This document shows positions 44,047-53,877 of a stretch of DNA of 64,000 nucleotides, one piece after another. Under the pieces are notes generated by a model. It searched no databases. It worked only from the letters and a program-made list of their open reading frames with translations, and was not told where the DNA came from. The position numbers and the translations under genes were made by a program. Source of the DNA: Bacillota bacterium (GTDB taxonomy: Bacteria > Bacillota > Bacilli > Paenibacillales > Paenibacillaceae); assembly GCA_023391635.1 (NCBI GenBank), contig JAEWAQ010000010.1, positions 1 through 64,000 of the forward strand, in the 5' to 3' direction. Position 1 is the first letter of the stretch. Every line of letters begins with the position of its first letter.

Positions 44047-45018
44047 CTAGAACAGTCTCGCTTCGCCCGCGCGCTTCGCAATCGCATTCGCTCCGAAGAT
44101 CAAGATGAAGCTGACGATCGTCTTGCACATTCCGGCCGCGATGCCCAGCGAGAAGTTCATCTGCCCAATCCCGTAGTTCAGGACGAATATGTCAATGATT
44201 TCCGAATAGTCGACATTCATGCCGTTGCCCAGCAAATACTGCGGGTCGAATGTACCTTGCAGCAAATAGCCGATCTGCATGATCAACAGGACGATCACGA
44301 CCGGCTTGATCCCCGGCAGCGTGATCCGCAGCATCCGCTGGAACCGGCTAGCCCCGTCGATCTCAGCCGCTTCGTACTGCTGCGGATCGATCATCGTCAT
44401 CGCCGCGAGGTAGACGATCGTATTCCAGCCAATCTCCTTCCATACCATGGAAGCTCCGTAAATGCCCCAGAAATATTCCGGCACGCCCAGGAACAAGATC
44501 GCTTCCTTGATAAAGCCGGCCTTCAGCAGCAGTTCGTTGATAATGCCGTCCGGCGACAACACGTTCTGAATGATGCTGGCCGCGACGACCCATGACAGAA
44601 AGAACGGCAAGTAGCTGACGGTCTGCACCACCCGCTTGAACACGATGCTGCGAAGCTCGTTCAATAGCAGCGCCAAGGCGATCGCCGTCGTGAATCCGAG
44701 CACCAGGTTGATCACATTCATCGCCAGCGTGTTGCGAAGCACACGCAGGAACCGCTCATCCTCGAACAAGAAGCGAAAATGTTTGAGCCCCGCCCATGAC
44801 TGATCCATGAACCCCAAGGCAGGCTTATAATTCTGAAATGCGATCGTCCATCCCCATAGCGGCAAATACTTGAAAATGAACAGCCACACAAGGAACGGCA
44901 GCGACATGATGACGAGCGCGCGCTGTTGAATCAATTTCCTGAAAAACCGTCTGAGACCCGCAGGTTTAGCTTCCGGCAATGCCGCGATCGCCCGTCCCGA
45001 GGTAGTTGCGCCCTCCAT
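44047..45018 (-). CDS. ABC transporter permease (LplB/YteP type)
   Basis: 323 residues from ATG 45018 (GGAAGGAGAG about 7 nt upstream). Six helices; EAA loop PQQYEAAEIDGASRFQRMLRITLPGIKPV. Located between the binding-protein gene and the LplC-type permease, in one operon. Confidence 0.93.
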   Translation of the reverse strand: MEGATTSGRAIAALPEAKPAGLRRFFRKLIQQRALVIMSLPFLVWLFIFKYLPLWGWTIAFQNYKPALGFMDQSWAGLKHFRFLFEDERFLRVLRNTLAMNVINLVLGFTTAIALALLLNELRSIVFKRVVQTVSYLPFFLSWVVAASIIQNVLSPDGIINELLLKAGFIKEAILFLGVPEYFWGIYGASMVWKEIGWNTIVYLAAMTMIDPQQYEAAEIDGASRFQRMLRITLPGIKPVVIVLLIMQIGYLLQGTFDPQYLLGNGMNVDYSEIIDIFVLNYGIGQMNFSLGIAAGMCKTIVSFILIFGANAIAKRAGEARLF

Positions 45019-45120
45019 CTGATCTCTCCTTCCGCCCTCAATGCCAATGATGCACAAGACCGGCTTCGCTACGCGAACATAGAAGCCGGCCTTGCGCACA
45101 TGCAGATAACTGCCAGCGGA

Positions 45121-46857
45121 TTATGGTTGCTTGGATGCTTCCACTAGAGCTTTCACGTGCTCGGTCACAAACTTCTCATAGCCCGCCGTATCCAGTTTGC
45201 CGAAGTCTTTCAAGTAGTCGTTCCAGATGCCGTCGAACTTATCGGGGCTCGCGAGCACCAGCTTCGGAATGTACTTCTTGACGAGCTCCGTCTTCTTCGT
45301 CTCGTAGATCTGCTCCGGCGAGCCTTGCTCCTTCGGAATGCCCCATGCCGGATACCATGGACGATCGTCCGGCGGCGCGAACAGCTCCGAGTATGTCTGC
45401 ACGCCGTAGGCGTTAAGGATCGTCTTGTCTTCATCCGTCAAGCTCGTCTGGAACACTTCCGGCTGCAAGCCCGGGGCGAACGCATTGCCGTCGGCCAGCA
45501 AGGAGTTCGTGCCGTATTGCGGCCAATCCCAGTCGTAGTATTTAAACCCGAAATCTTCGCGGAACGCCTCGTCGATCTTTTTGACCTGCTCAGCAGTGCG
45601 GTAGAAGCGGCCCTTGTCGTCTACTTCGTATGTCTCGCCTTTGATGCCCCAGCTCTTCATGACCTGGTTCTCTTCCTTGAGCAAGTTATCGAAATAGGCC
45701 ATGATGCGGTCCGGATCCTTCGCGCTGACCGTGATGCCGGCGCCGCGGTTCGAGACGAATCCGGGCGGATCCAGCAGCTGGTCTTTCTGCCCGTCGAACG
45801 TGATCGGCATCGGGAAATAGACATAGTCGTCCTGCGCAGGGTCTTTCCTAGCGGCATCTTTCAAGTTCAACTGGGCATTGTTGATCTGCCAACCGTAATC
45901 GAAGAATCCGACGACCTTGTGCGAGGTCAACTTCGCGATATATTGGTCATAGTTGTCGACGAAGGAGGACTTGTCGAATAATCCCTTCGCATTGATCTCG
46001 TTGATCTTCTTGAGCCAGCGCTGATCATATTCGCTTGTCGTGTAGACATGGGCTTCATAATCGTCCATGTCGACGTAGACTTCGCCGTCGTTCGGATAAC
46101 CGGCCAGATGGTTCGGCTGGTTGGAAGTCGCGAAAAACCGCCAGTCGTGCGTCAGCGTCAGGAAGCCGGTGAGTTTCTCGTCTTTATGCTTGTTTACGAA
46201 ATCCTCGATCACCTGGAAGTATTCGTCCAGCGTCTTGATCTTCGGATAGCCCGCTTCCTTCAAGACGCGGCGCTGCAGCCACCAGGCGCCCTGGTTGATG
46301 TTCGGGTCCGGCTGGTAGCCGTTCACGACCGTCGAGAAGGGCAGGAACCAGATCTTGCCGTCCTTGTCCTTCATCTTGTTCAGATAGGGGCCATATACGC
46401 GCTGAAGGTTCGGATACTTGTCGTCGTTAAAATACTTGGACAGATCGATGAAGGCGCCGGCGCCGAGCACTTCGTCGATCGCCGCGTCCGGAATCAGCAC
46501 GTCCGGAAACTCCTGCGCCGCGATCATCGTCCCGATTTTCGTATTCAAGTCGCCGACGAGAAACTCCATTTTGAAATTGACGCCGGTCTGGTCTTCCAGC
46601 AATTTGCCGATTGTCGTCTCGTTCGAATTTTTGTCTTTCTTGCCGGCCACGCCGTTGTAGGAGGTAAACGTCACTTTTTCCAGCGGCTTTTCGGTATTCG
46701 CGCTGCTGCTGCTGGACGCGGAAGGACTTTGGGAGCTCGCAGCGCTGCTCGTGCCCTGCGACGCGCTGCTGTTGTCCTTGTTGCTGCTGCACGCGGCGAG
46801 CAGCGACACGGTCATGATGATTGCCAATAAGAGCGTGAATAAGCTTCTCTTCTTCAC
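45121..46857 (-). CDS. Extracellular solute-binding lipoprotein (LipO/YtcQ type)
   Basis: 578 residues from a GTG with AAAGGGG 12 nt upstream. Lipobox LLAAC (Cys23) and a Ser/Asn linker (about 24-55). The size and wording (TIGKLLEDQTGVNFKMEFLVGD, TSHKVVGFFDYGWQINN) are those of the large binding proteins that go with LplB/LplC permeases and YesM/YesN regulators. It probably binds an oligosaccharide. The promoter region 46858-46964 has a TATACT -10 with a poor -35, as expected of an activator-dependent gene. Confidence 0.92.
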   Translation of the reverse strand: MKKRSLFTLLLAIIMTVSLLAACSSNKDNSSASQGTSSAASSQSPSASSSSSANTEKPLEKVTFTSYNGVAGKKDKNSNETTIGKLLEDQTGVNFKMEFLVGDLNTKIGTMIAAQEFPDVLIPDAAIDEVLGAGAFIDLSKYFNDDKYPNLQRVYGPYLNKMKDKDGKIWFLPFSTVVNGYQPDPNINQGAWWLQRRVLKEAGYPKIKTLDEYFQVIEDFVNKHKDEKLTGFLTLTHDWRFFATSNQPNHLAGYPNDGEVYVDMDDYEAHVYTTSEYDQRWLKKINEINAKGLFDKSSFVDNYDQYIAKLTSHKVVGFFDYGWQINNAQLNLKDAARKDPAQDDYVYFPMPITFDGQKDQLLDPPGFVSNRGAGITVSAKDPDRIMAYFDNLLKEENQVMKSWGIKGETYEVDDKGRFYRTAEQVKKIDEAFREDFGFKYYDWDWPQYGTNSLLADGNAFAPGLQPEVFQTSLTDEDKTILNAYGVQTYSELFAPPDDRPWYPAWGIPKEQGSPEQIYETKKTELVKKYIPKLVLASPDKFDGIWNDYLKDFGKLDTAGYEKFVTEHVKALVEASKQP

Positions 46858-46964
46858 GATGGTTGTCTGCCCCTTTCGATATTGGTGTAAGCATTCTCAG
46901 TATAAGGTGATGCGCGATCTTTGTTTACCCAATAAACTAAAGAACGTACTTAGAAAATTAAAGA

Positions 46965-46983
46965 GGGTGCCTCCCGGGCACCC
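46965..46983 (-). terminator. Terminator of the kinase gene
   Basis: GGGTGCC (46965-46971) and GGCACCC (46977-46983) form a tight hairpin at the kinase stop codon. Leftwards it is followed by TCTTTAATTTTC. Confidence 0.75.
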
Positions 46984-48749
46984 TAATCTGTTGGCAGAAC
47001 GATGCGAACGAGCGTCCCTTGGCTTGGCGCGCTCTCGATGAAGAAGCCGAATTGGATGCCATAGATCATCTTCAATCGATAGATGACGTTCTGCATCCCG
47101 ACGCGATCGCCGATCTCTTCGTCGCGCCTTAGATAGCCATATATATGGTCGACCTGCTCCGGGGACATACCCTTGCCGTTATCCCGAATGGTGAAGATCA
47201 AGTTGCCCTCGGTCTTATGAATGGCAAGCGCGATCAGTCCCCCGTTCTTGAGCGGCTCGATTCCATGGATGCTCGCATTCTCGACAAAAGGTAGAAACAC
47301 CATTTTCGGTACCAGACAAACATTCGCTTCGGGATCCACGTCTAGACGATATGTCAGGCGATCGCCGAACCGGTATTGCTGAATGTCTAGGAAGCACGTG
47401 ATGAACGCCATTTCCTCCGCGACCGTAATCTTGTCCTTGCTCCACGTCAACGACGAGCGGAGAATCTTAGCCATGCCGTGGATGATCTTTGCCGTCTCCG
47501 TCTCCTGCTTGATCAGGCTGCGCATCCGGATCGTCTCTAGCGCATTGAACAAGAAGTGCGGGTTGATCTGGCTCTGCAAAGCATTGAGCTGGGCTTGGCG
47601 GCGATCGAGCTCAAGCGATTTCTTCTGAATGTCCGCCACATACACGTCATTAATCAAGCGGCGGATCTGCATCGTCATGCGGTTGAATTCCCCGGTCAGC
47701 TGACCGATCTCGTCTTGCGCCTCCGGTTGGTCGATCGTGTCGAATTGCTGGTTCTTGACCTTCTTCATATGCCGGACGACGTGCACGAGCCGCCTGTTCA
47801 TTGACCGACTGATCCAGACGATGATGAGTGTGGCGAGCAGCAGGTTGCCGAGCGCCAGCCAGATGACGAAGGCTCTGGATTTGCGGACAACGCTGAACAC
47901 TTCGTCGTTGGATATCGTGCCGATAAGGGTCCAGCCCTTCAAGTATCCGCTGCGGAACGCCGTATTGAACGTCATCGTGTCAGATGGGAGCTGGACCGAT
48001 GCGAAAGGTACGTCCGTCGCGGTCCAATTGATGGCCGGATCAGTCGTATATTCGATATTGCCATCGGGATTCGTAACATACACGCAGCCGCCCAAGTTGA
48101 GATTGTCGAAGATCTTGTCCATCGTCGCAATCCGGAGTTCGATCTTCAGAATCTTCTCCCAAACCTGTGGCGACTCGAAGAAGTTCAGTCGGCGCACGAT
48201 GCTGAAGGCATCGCGAATGCCCGCATCTCTGCCGATCTGGATCATGTCCTCGCGGGATGTCCGGATGAAGATCGTCGTGGTATCCGCCTGCTGCAGCGCT
48301 TGATACCAGTTGGACTGCTTCACTTCATCCGATAAGTAGCCGATGCCGCCGGAGTGCAGCAAGGTGGGATTGTCCAGATAGATCTTCATGTTCTGAATGG
48401 ATGCATAGACCGGCGTGTAGCTGTTCAGAATTCTTCGATAATACGTATCGTAAGCCTCGACGTAAGCCGCCGGCTGCTCGTACTCGGCTTCCAGAATGAC
48501 ATTCAGATTGTAATCGTTGTTGATGACCGAGGAGATGCTGACTGTCTCGTCGATCTCGGCCTCGAACGCATTGCGCGTCTGCTCAAGCGCACGGGATATG
48601 TCCTTGATTCTCTGGTTTTGCACGTTGCCGGTCGTTACCGAGTAGAACACCACGTTCGTAAGCACGATTGGAATAAATACGCATAGCGCGTAGATGATCA
48701 ACATCTTGTTCCGCAGCCGGACGTTATTCAGATTCAGCGGCCATTTCAA
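46983..48749 (-). CDS. Sensor histidine kinase (YesM type)
   Basis: 588 residues from a TTG (GGGGAG 6 nt upstream). Helix 1 about 15-37, extracytoplasmic dCache-like sensor about 40-285, helix 2 about 290-312, HAMP (about 315-365), His_kinase domain with NPHFLFNALETIRM (phospho-His about 397), then HATPase_c (DNGKGMSPEQVDHIYGYL). Its start overlaps the response-regulator gene by 26 bp. It senses extracellular sugar or the binding protein and controls the transporter operon downstream. Confidence 0.94.
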   Translation of the reverse strand: MKWPLNLNNVRLRNKMLIIYALCVFIPIVLTNVVFYSVTTGNVQNQRIKDISRALEQTRNAFEAEIDETVSISSVINNDYNLNVILEAEYEQPAAYVEAYDTYYRRILNSYTPVYASIQNMKIYLDNPTLLHSGGIGYLSDEVKQSNWYQALQQADTTTIFIRTSREDMIQIGRDAGIRDAFSIVRRLNFFESPQVWEKILKIELRIATMDKIFDNLNLGGCVYVTNPDGNIEYTTDPAINWTATDVPFASVQLPSDTMTFNTAFRSGYLKGWTLIGTISNDEVFSVVRKSRAFVIWLALGNLLLATLIIVWISRSMNRRLVHVVRHMKKVKNQQFDTIDQPEAQDEIGQLTGEFNRMTMQIRRLINDVYVADIQKKSLELDRRQAQLNALQSQINPHFLFNALETIRMRSLIKQETETAKIIHGMAKILRSSLTWSKDKITVAEEMAFITCFLDIQQYRFGDRLTYRLDVDPEANVCLVPKMVFLPFVENASIHGIEPLKNGGLIALAIHKTEGNLIFTIRDNGKGMSPEQVDHIYGYLRRDEEIGDRVGMQNVIYRLKMIYGIQFGFFIESAPSQGTLVRIVLPTD

Positions 48750-50349
48750 CCCGATCTCCCCTGACGTCGTTCGATCCTATTAGCTTGTTGCGGTATTCGG
48801 TCGGCGTCATGCCCACGTTCTTCTCGAATTTCGTCACGAAATAATCCGCATTGTTGAACCCTACCCGTTCCGCGATTTCGTAAATGCGCATGTCTGTTTG
48901 GCGCAGCAGCTTCCTGGATTGCTCCAGGCGGATCTGGCACAAATAATCGTTGAAGTAGGTGTCGTACGCCTTCCTGAACAGCTGTCCCAGATACACCGGA
49001 TTCATGTAAAATTGGACCGCGAGCTGCTTGAGGCTGATGTTCTCCTGATAGTGGCGCTCGATATAATCTTTGACTTTGGCTATGGAACCTTTCATGCCGT
49101 CCTTGCGATGTTCCGCGATCCGCCCGGCACATTCGATGATGAACTCCGTGAAGAGGCGCTTCAATTCGCCGGGCGTGATGCACAGATCCTGCCAGCTCAG
49201 GATCGGCTCGATGCTGCGGACATCCGACTCCTCCGCGCCCATCTGCCTCATGATCCGAACGAGCGCCGACACGCAATGGTGGATCGCCAGCTTCACGGCT
49301 TCCGGGGTGTAGTGCTCGTCGCGAAATTGCGTGAAAATGGCGTCGATCGATGACATCATGCCGGGAATGTCGTTCTCTTCAACGCGATCCGTCAGCTGCT
49401 TCGTGATCGCATCCTCCAGGTTCGCGTAATTGAGCGGACGACCGGTCCATTCGTCGTGAAGGAACACGCCGCTTGGCGAGATGAATTTGTACTGCAATAC
49501 GAATGAGGCCGAGCGGTAGGAATCGCCAATACGGTTCAGGGATGCGACGGATTCGCCAATGTATACGTAGACAGGTGTGCGCAATTGTGAGGACAGGTCG
49601 CGATGAAGTACGGCAGCGAATGCTGCCAATGCCATGCCGTCGTTGATCTCGGAAAGTCGGCGCTCGGGTAGGATGAAGCCGAACCGCTTGTAATGTTCGT
49701 GCACATAATAGTGGGCGCTCGTCTGAAGTCCTAAGGAGAGTTCGTGTTGGATCGTGCGGAGAGTCTGGTCTTGGTCGCGTGCTTCGGATTCTTCGCGCCA
49801 GGGGTGAGTGTCGTTCACTTCCACGAGGACATAGCGGAACCGGTCGGGCAGCATGATGCCCTGCTGCTCACACCATTTGTGAATCGACGCCTCGTTGGCA
49901 GCCCCCGTCATCAATTGGGGGATCATCTGCCTGCTGAAGTTCAGCTCTTGCTGAGCCTGATCGGTCTTGCTCCGTGTCAGCACCTGGTCCAGCTTCTGCA
50001 GCGCCGACACGAGGATATCCTCGTCAATCGGCTTCAGGACGAAGTCGAACACGCCGTATCGCACGGCCTGCTGTGCATAGCTGAAGTCATCGTACCCGCT
50101 GATGATGATGAAGCTCGGGCTGGCAGGCAGCTCTTCGCGCGAGCGGCGGATCAGCTCCAGGCCGTCCATCTCGGGCATTCGGATGTCGGTAATGACCAGA
50201 TCGGGTTGCCGCGAGCGAATGATCGCAAACGCGTCTTCGCCGTTATCGGCTTCGTCCGTGACCCGGTATCCGCACGCCTCCCAATCAATCAAGTTCCGGA
50301 GCCCCTGACGTGTATAGCTCTCGTCGTCAACTAACATCACCGTGTGCAA
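48724..50349 (-). CDS. Response regulator with AraC output (YesN type)
   Basis: 541 residues. The start at TTG 50349, 9 nt after GGAGGGG, gives the usual MHTVMLVDDESYTRQG; a GTG at 50358 abuts the ribosome site. Receiver domain 1-120 (phospho-Asp in PDLVITDIRMPEMDG, Lys in VLKPIDE), a long middle part, and an AraC double HTH in the last 100 residues (ISLKQLAVQFYMNPVYLGQLFRKAYDTYFNDYL, RIYEIAERVGFNNADYFVTKFEKNVGMTPTEYR). Partner of the overlapping kinase. Confidence 0.94.
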   Translation of the reverse strand: MHTVMLVDDESYTRQGLRNLIDWEACGYRVTDEADNGEDAFAIIRSRQPDLVITDIRMPEMDGLELIRRSREELPASPSFIIISGYDDFSYAQQAVRYGVFDFVLKPIDEDILVSALQKLDQVLTRSKTDQAQQELNFSRQMIPQLMTGAANEASIHKWCEQQGIMLPDRFRYVLVEVNDTHPWREESEARDQDQTLRTIQHELSLGLQTSAHYYVHEHYKRFGFILPERRLSEINDGMALAAFAAVLHRDLSSQLRTPVYVYIGESVASLNRIGDSYRSASFVLQYKFISPSGVFLHDEWTGRPLNYANLEDAITKQLTDRVEENDIPGMMSSIDAIFTQFRDEHYTPEAVKLAIHHCVSALVRIMRQMGAEESDVRSIEPILSWQDLCITPGELKRLFTEFIIECAGRIAEHRKDGMKGSIAKVKDYIERHYQENISLKQLAVQFYMNPVYLGQLFRKAYDTYFNDYLCQIRLEQSRKLLRQTDMRIYEIAERVGFNNADYFVTKFEKNVGMTPTEYRNKLIGSNDVRGDRVEMAAESE

Positions 50350-50592
50350 GAGGATCACCCCCTCCGTTAGGTGGATCGACTATTCGAATAATCTGCCCCT
50401 TCTATTGTACCAGAAACTGGAATGGAACGACTATGCGTTTCCAACTCCTCTCTCCAGCCTTGTTTTCTGGGTCCTTGATAATAGGTATACGGGAAAGATC
50501 TACCATACCGAAGGCCCATAGGCGCTTAATTCTTTTCCATATATGATGTGAGTAAGTATGTAATGCGATGTAAAATTTGGGAGGGCTCTTGG

Positions 50593-52815
50593 ATGAAGGT
50601 TTCAGCATTCAGAAAAGCCTTTGCGTTGGCGTTCTCGGTGCTTCTATTGCTCTCAGCGTCCCATGCGGCGCTTGCGGAAGTCAAAGAAGGAGTTCCCGGC
50701 GATCTGAAAAAATCGTGGGCTTCCGACACGCTGCAGGAATGGTGGACAAAGGGATGGATTCATGGATATCCGGATGGGACGTTCAGACCGAATTCGAACA
50801 TTTCGAGGGCGGAGTTTATTTCGCTTGTGAATCAGGCACTCAGCCTTTCGATTCCAGGCGATATTTCATTCCGCGACATCAGGCAAAAAGATTGGGCCTA
50901 TGAAGCCATTGCCATCGCCTATCGCGCCGGATATGTGAAGGGCTATGAAGACGGCACGATTCGGCCTAATCAAGCCGTAAGCCGGGAAGAAGCGGCCTTC
51001 ATGGTCCATACGCTGCTGCAGCTGGAGGGTAGCAACAGCGGAGTGTCGCGGTTTCGGGATGCGGCGGGCTTCGCCGACTGGAGCCAAGCTGCGATCGGCG
51101 CGCTCACGGCCGAAGGCATCATGTCGGGATACCCGGACGGGATGTTCCGCCCCCGAAATAAGATCACGCGGGTGGAAGCGATCGTCACATTGAACAATGC
51201 CATGCGCAACGCTGCGACCAAACGAGCGAAGACCTATACGCAACCTGGAGAGTTCGGCTCCACTTCCGGCATCCCTTCGATCGTAGGGGACGTTATGGTC
51301 CAGTCATCTGACGTTACGCTTCAGAATATGTTGATCCTGGGTGACCTGAGCATACAAGGGATGGGCACGAGCAAAGAGGTCACCCTCAAAAACGTGATTG
51401 TGCGCGGGAAGACTTTGATCAGCGGCGGAGCGAGTCAGGTGGGAATCGTTGATTCCACGTTAGGATACATGAATGTGTGTGCGACGAGCGGTTCCGTTCG
51501 GATCGTAGCAGCGGGCCGTACGCAGGTGGGACAGACCTCCCTTTGTTCCAGCGTCGCATTGGAAGAGAAGCAGCTGACGGGGGACGGGTTTCGCGAGGTG
51601 ATCTTGTCGGCCGACATGGCAAAAGGCGCCACAGCCGAGCTCCGAGGAGACTTCGACACCGTTGCCGTAAATGCTTCGGGAGTAAAGCTACAACTGGAAC
51701 AAGGCTCGATTCAGAAAGCTGCGTTCAGCCCGGGTTCAGTCGGCTCCAGCGGCCGAGTCGCCCCGGGAACGTCGGTCGATCGGCTTGTGTTGGACGCGGT
51801 TGTCTCGATATCGGGACAAGGTTCGATTGAAACGGCCACACTCAATACCGGCGCAGGGGGATCTACTTTCGAGAAGAAGCCGGACCGAATCGATGGCGCG
51901 GAAAGCAGCGGCGGAATTGTGGGGCAGCCCGATATCTCCCCTCCTCTCTTTGAGGCGGGATACCCGCAATGGCTGGCAGCCTGGGAGACGAATGCGCTGG
52001 TCGTGGTCAAAGCGAACGAACACGGGAAGGTCTATGTCATTGCGGCTCTCCCGAGCGATCCTCCGCCGAACTCGTTCCAAGTAAAAATAGGTCAGATCGG
52101 AAACGGAAGCCCAGCGATCTCGACCGCACTAGGTTTGCTCACCGCAAATACGGAGATTGCGATTCCGGTGAACGGCCTGACGGCCGGAACAGATTATGTA
52201 TTCTATGTCGTGGCTGAGGACATCGCAGGCAATTTACAAACGATTCCCACAGCAGGAATAGCGAAGACAAGCGGCTTGGCGCCGCTGAAGTTCGATACGA
52301 CAAGCTTGCCTTACGGCAAGGTCGGCGATGCCTATGCGGCGGTGACGATCGAAACCTCAGGCGGGGTCGGCAGCCGAACTTATTCGTTGATTAGCGGCGC
52401 CTTGCCTGTCGGGATGGCATTTACCTCCAAGGGCGTGTTCTCGGGAACGCCGACGATGGCAGGCTCGTATACGTTCACATTGCGCGTGACGGATGGTCAG
52501 CCGGTAAACGCAAATCAGACGTTCACCGTCGTGATCGAGCCGCCGGCGCCGCTGAAGTTCGACACGACGAGCTTGCCCAACGGCAAGGTCGGCGCCGCCT
52601 ATGCGCCGGTGACGATCGAAACCTCAGGCGGGGTCGGCACCCGAACTTATTCGTTGGCCAGCGGCGCCTTGCCTGTCGGGATGGCATTTACCTCCAAGGG
52701 CGTGTTCTCGGGAACGCCGACGGTGGCAGGCTCGTATACGTTCACCTTGCGCGTGGCGGATGGTCAGCCTGTAAGCGCAGATCAGACATTCACCGTCGTA
52801 GTGACCCCATCCTAA
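50593..52815 (+). CDS. SLH-domain surface protein with two putative-Ig (He_PIG) repeats
   Basis: 740 residues from ATG 50593 (GGGAGGG 7 nt upstream; the frame opens at 50548). Signal peptide (cut near ALA-EV), three SLH modules (about 35-215; GYPDGTFRPNSNISRAEF, GYEDGTIRPNQAVSREEA, GYPDGMFRPRNKITRVEA), a beta-rich repeat stretch (about 225-440), a fibronectin-like part (about 465-560) and two nearly identical He_PIG domains (about 565-740; LKFDTTSLPxGKVGxAYAxVTI). SLH modules anchor it to the wall. The C-terminal domains suggest adhesion or carbohydrate contact, but no catalytic domain is visible. Confidence 0.9.
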   Translation: MKVSAFRKAFALAFSVLLLLSASHAALAEVKEGVPGDLKKSWASDTLQEWWTKGWIHGYPDGTFRPNSNISRAEFISLVNQALSLSIPGDISFRDIRQKDWAYEAIAIAYRAGYVKGYEDGTIRPNQAVSREEAAFMVHTLLQLEGSNSGVSRFRDAAGFADWSQAAIGALTAEGIMSGYPDGMFRPRNKITRVEAIVTLNNAMRNAATKRAKTYTQPGEFGSTSGIPSIVGDVMVQSSDVTLQNMLILGDLSIQGMGTSKEVTLKNVIVRGKTLISGGASQVGIVDSTLGYMNVCATSGSVRIVAAGRTQVGQTSLCSSVALEEKQLTGDGFREVILSADMAKGATAELRGDFDTVAVNASGVKLQLEQGSIQKAAFSPGSVGSSGRVAPGTSVDRLVLDAVVSISGQGSIETATLNTGAGGSTFEKKPDRIDGAESSGGIVGQPDISPPLFEAGYPQWLAAWETNALVVVKANEHGKVYVIAALPSDPPPNSFQVKIGQIGNGSPAISTALGLLTANTEIAIPVNGLTAGTDYVFYVVAEDIAGNLQTIPTAGIAKTSGLAPLKFDTTSLPYGKVGDAYAAVTIETSGGVGSRTYSLISGALPVGMAFTSKGVFSGTPTMAGSYTFTLRVTDGQPVNANQTFTVVIEPPAPLKFDTTSLPNGKVGAAYAPVTIETSGGVGTRTYSLASGALPVGMAFTSKGVFSGTPTVAGSYTFTLRVADGQPVSADQTFTVVVTPS

Positions 52816-52963
52816 CGATACGTCAAGCTATATGGGCTAAGGCACGCTTCTGATTGATATGATCAATATATTGGGCATAAAGGACGATTTTTCGGCAAAT
52901 TCATACTGCATATTGGAAATGCGAATTCGATGTGCTAGAATGAATTCATCCCAATCGAATAGT

Positions 52964-53126
52964 GTTCTCATCAGGTACTGCTACTGCAGTTTAATAGGGA
53001 AGCTAGTGCGAATCTAGCGCTGTCCCCGCAACTGTAACGCTGACGAACGTTCACATCCACTGTGCTGCGGCATGGGAAGGGAACGGGAGAAGGAAGCGAA
53101 GCCAGGAGACCTGCCTGATGGAGAAC
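52964..53126 (+). promoter_or_regulatory. Cobalamin (AdoCbl) riboswitch upstream of nrdHIEF
   Basis: P1 pairs GTTCTCATCAGG (52964-52975) with CCTGATGGAGAAC (53114-53126). Conserved core: TTAATAGGGAAGC, GCTGTCCCCGCAACTGTAA and the B12 box GAAGCCAGGAGACCTGCC. The terminator at 53219-53245 forms the likely expression platform. High B12 should therefore shut off the class Ib reductase. The upstream part 52816-52963 shows no gene. Confidence 0.95.
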
Positions 53127-53218
53127 GATGTTTGCATTTCTCCGGGGGCTGGGAGATGGAACGATAATGCGGAGATGCCATCTCTTATTCAAGAGTGGAT
53201 TCAAGCTTGTCGTTTGCT

Positions 53219-53245
53219 GCACCCTCGGAGTCGAGGGTGCTTTTT
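53219..53245 (+). terminator. Riboswitch-controlled terminator ahead of nrdH
   Basis: GCACCCTCG (53219-53227) pairs with CGAGGGTGC (53232-53240), tetraloop, then TTTTT (53241-53245). It ends 36 bp before nrdH. Confidence 0.85.
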
Positions 53246-53281
53246 ATTTTGGATCATGCAAAAGCCGGAGGAGAGCGCGAA

Positions 53282-53506
53282 ATGAAACTGTATACGAAGA
53301 CGATCTGCCCCAAATGCATGTGGATCAAATCGGAAATCGCACGGGCGGGACTTCCGATCGAGATCGTAAACATCGATCATGATGAGGCTGCCCGCGAGAA
53401 ACTGGTTGAAGCCGGCGTCATGAGCGTGCCCGTGCTGGAAGCGGACGGCGCGTTGATTATCAATCCGGACGACATGATGAAGCAATTGGAGCAGTGGACC
53501 GCATGA
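53282..53506 (+). CDS. nrdH: Glutaredoxin-like NrdH
   Basis: 74 residues from ATG 53282 (GGAGGAG upstream). Thioredoxin fold with the redox pair Cys9-Pro-Lys-Cys12 and cis-Pro region SVPVLEADGAL. Expected electron donor to NrdE. Its stop overlaps the nrdI start (ATGA). The CPKC motif and missing SGFRP tail differ from classical NrdH (CVQC), so glutaredoxin family protein is the cautious name. Confidence 0.88.
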   Translation: MKLYTKTICPKCMWIKSEIARAGLPIEIVNIDHDEAAREKLVEAGVMSVPVLEADGALIINPDDMMKQLEQWTA

Positions 53507-53877
53507 TCGTCTATGCGAGCCGTACGGGAAACGTCCGCTACATCGTCTCGCGGCTTCAACTGCCCGCTGTCGAGCTTGAAGAGAACCGCACGATGACAGA
53601 GCCTTATTTGTTGTTTACGTACACGGACGGCCTGGGAGAAGTACCTCAGAAGGTGCAGAGGTTCCTGGAGCGCAACGCCGGGAATTGCCTGGGCGTCATC
53701 GTGAGCGGCAACAGTAATTTCGGTCATCGCGTATTCGGCGGAGCCGGCGACGCCATTGCGCGGCAATGGCAAATACCGCTCGTGCGGAAGATCGACCTGC
53801 GCGGTTTCGCGGAAGATTATGAAGCCATTCGCCGGTATTATGAGCATTGCTTCAAGAAGGAGCTGGTCGCCCAATGA
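53503..53877 (+). CDS. nrdI: NrdI flavodoxin-like activator of class Ib ribonucleotide reductase
   Basis: 124 residues. N-terminal FMN-binding MIVYASRTGNVRYIV, LLFTYTDGLGEVPQKVQRFL and the loop VSGNSNFGHRVFGGAGDAIA. Supplies oxidant for the Mn(III)2-tyrosyl radical of NrdF. Coupled by ATGA overlaps to nrdH and nrdE. Confidence 0.95.
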   Translation: MIVYASRTGNVRYIVSRLQLPAVELEENRTMTEPYLLFTYTDGLGEVPQKVQRFLERNAGNCLGVIVSGNSNFGHRVFGGAGDAIARQWQIPLVRKIDLRGFAEDYEAIRRYYEHCFKKELVAQ

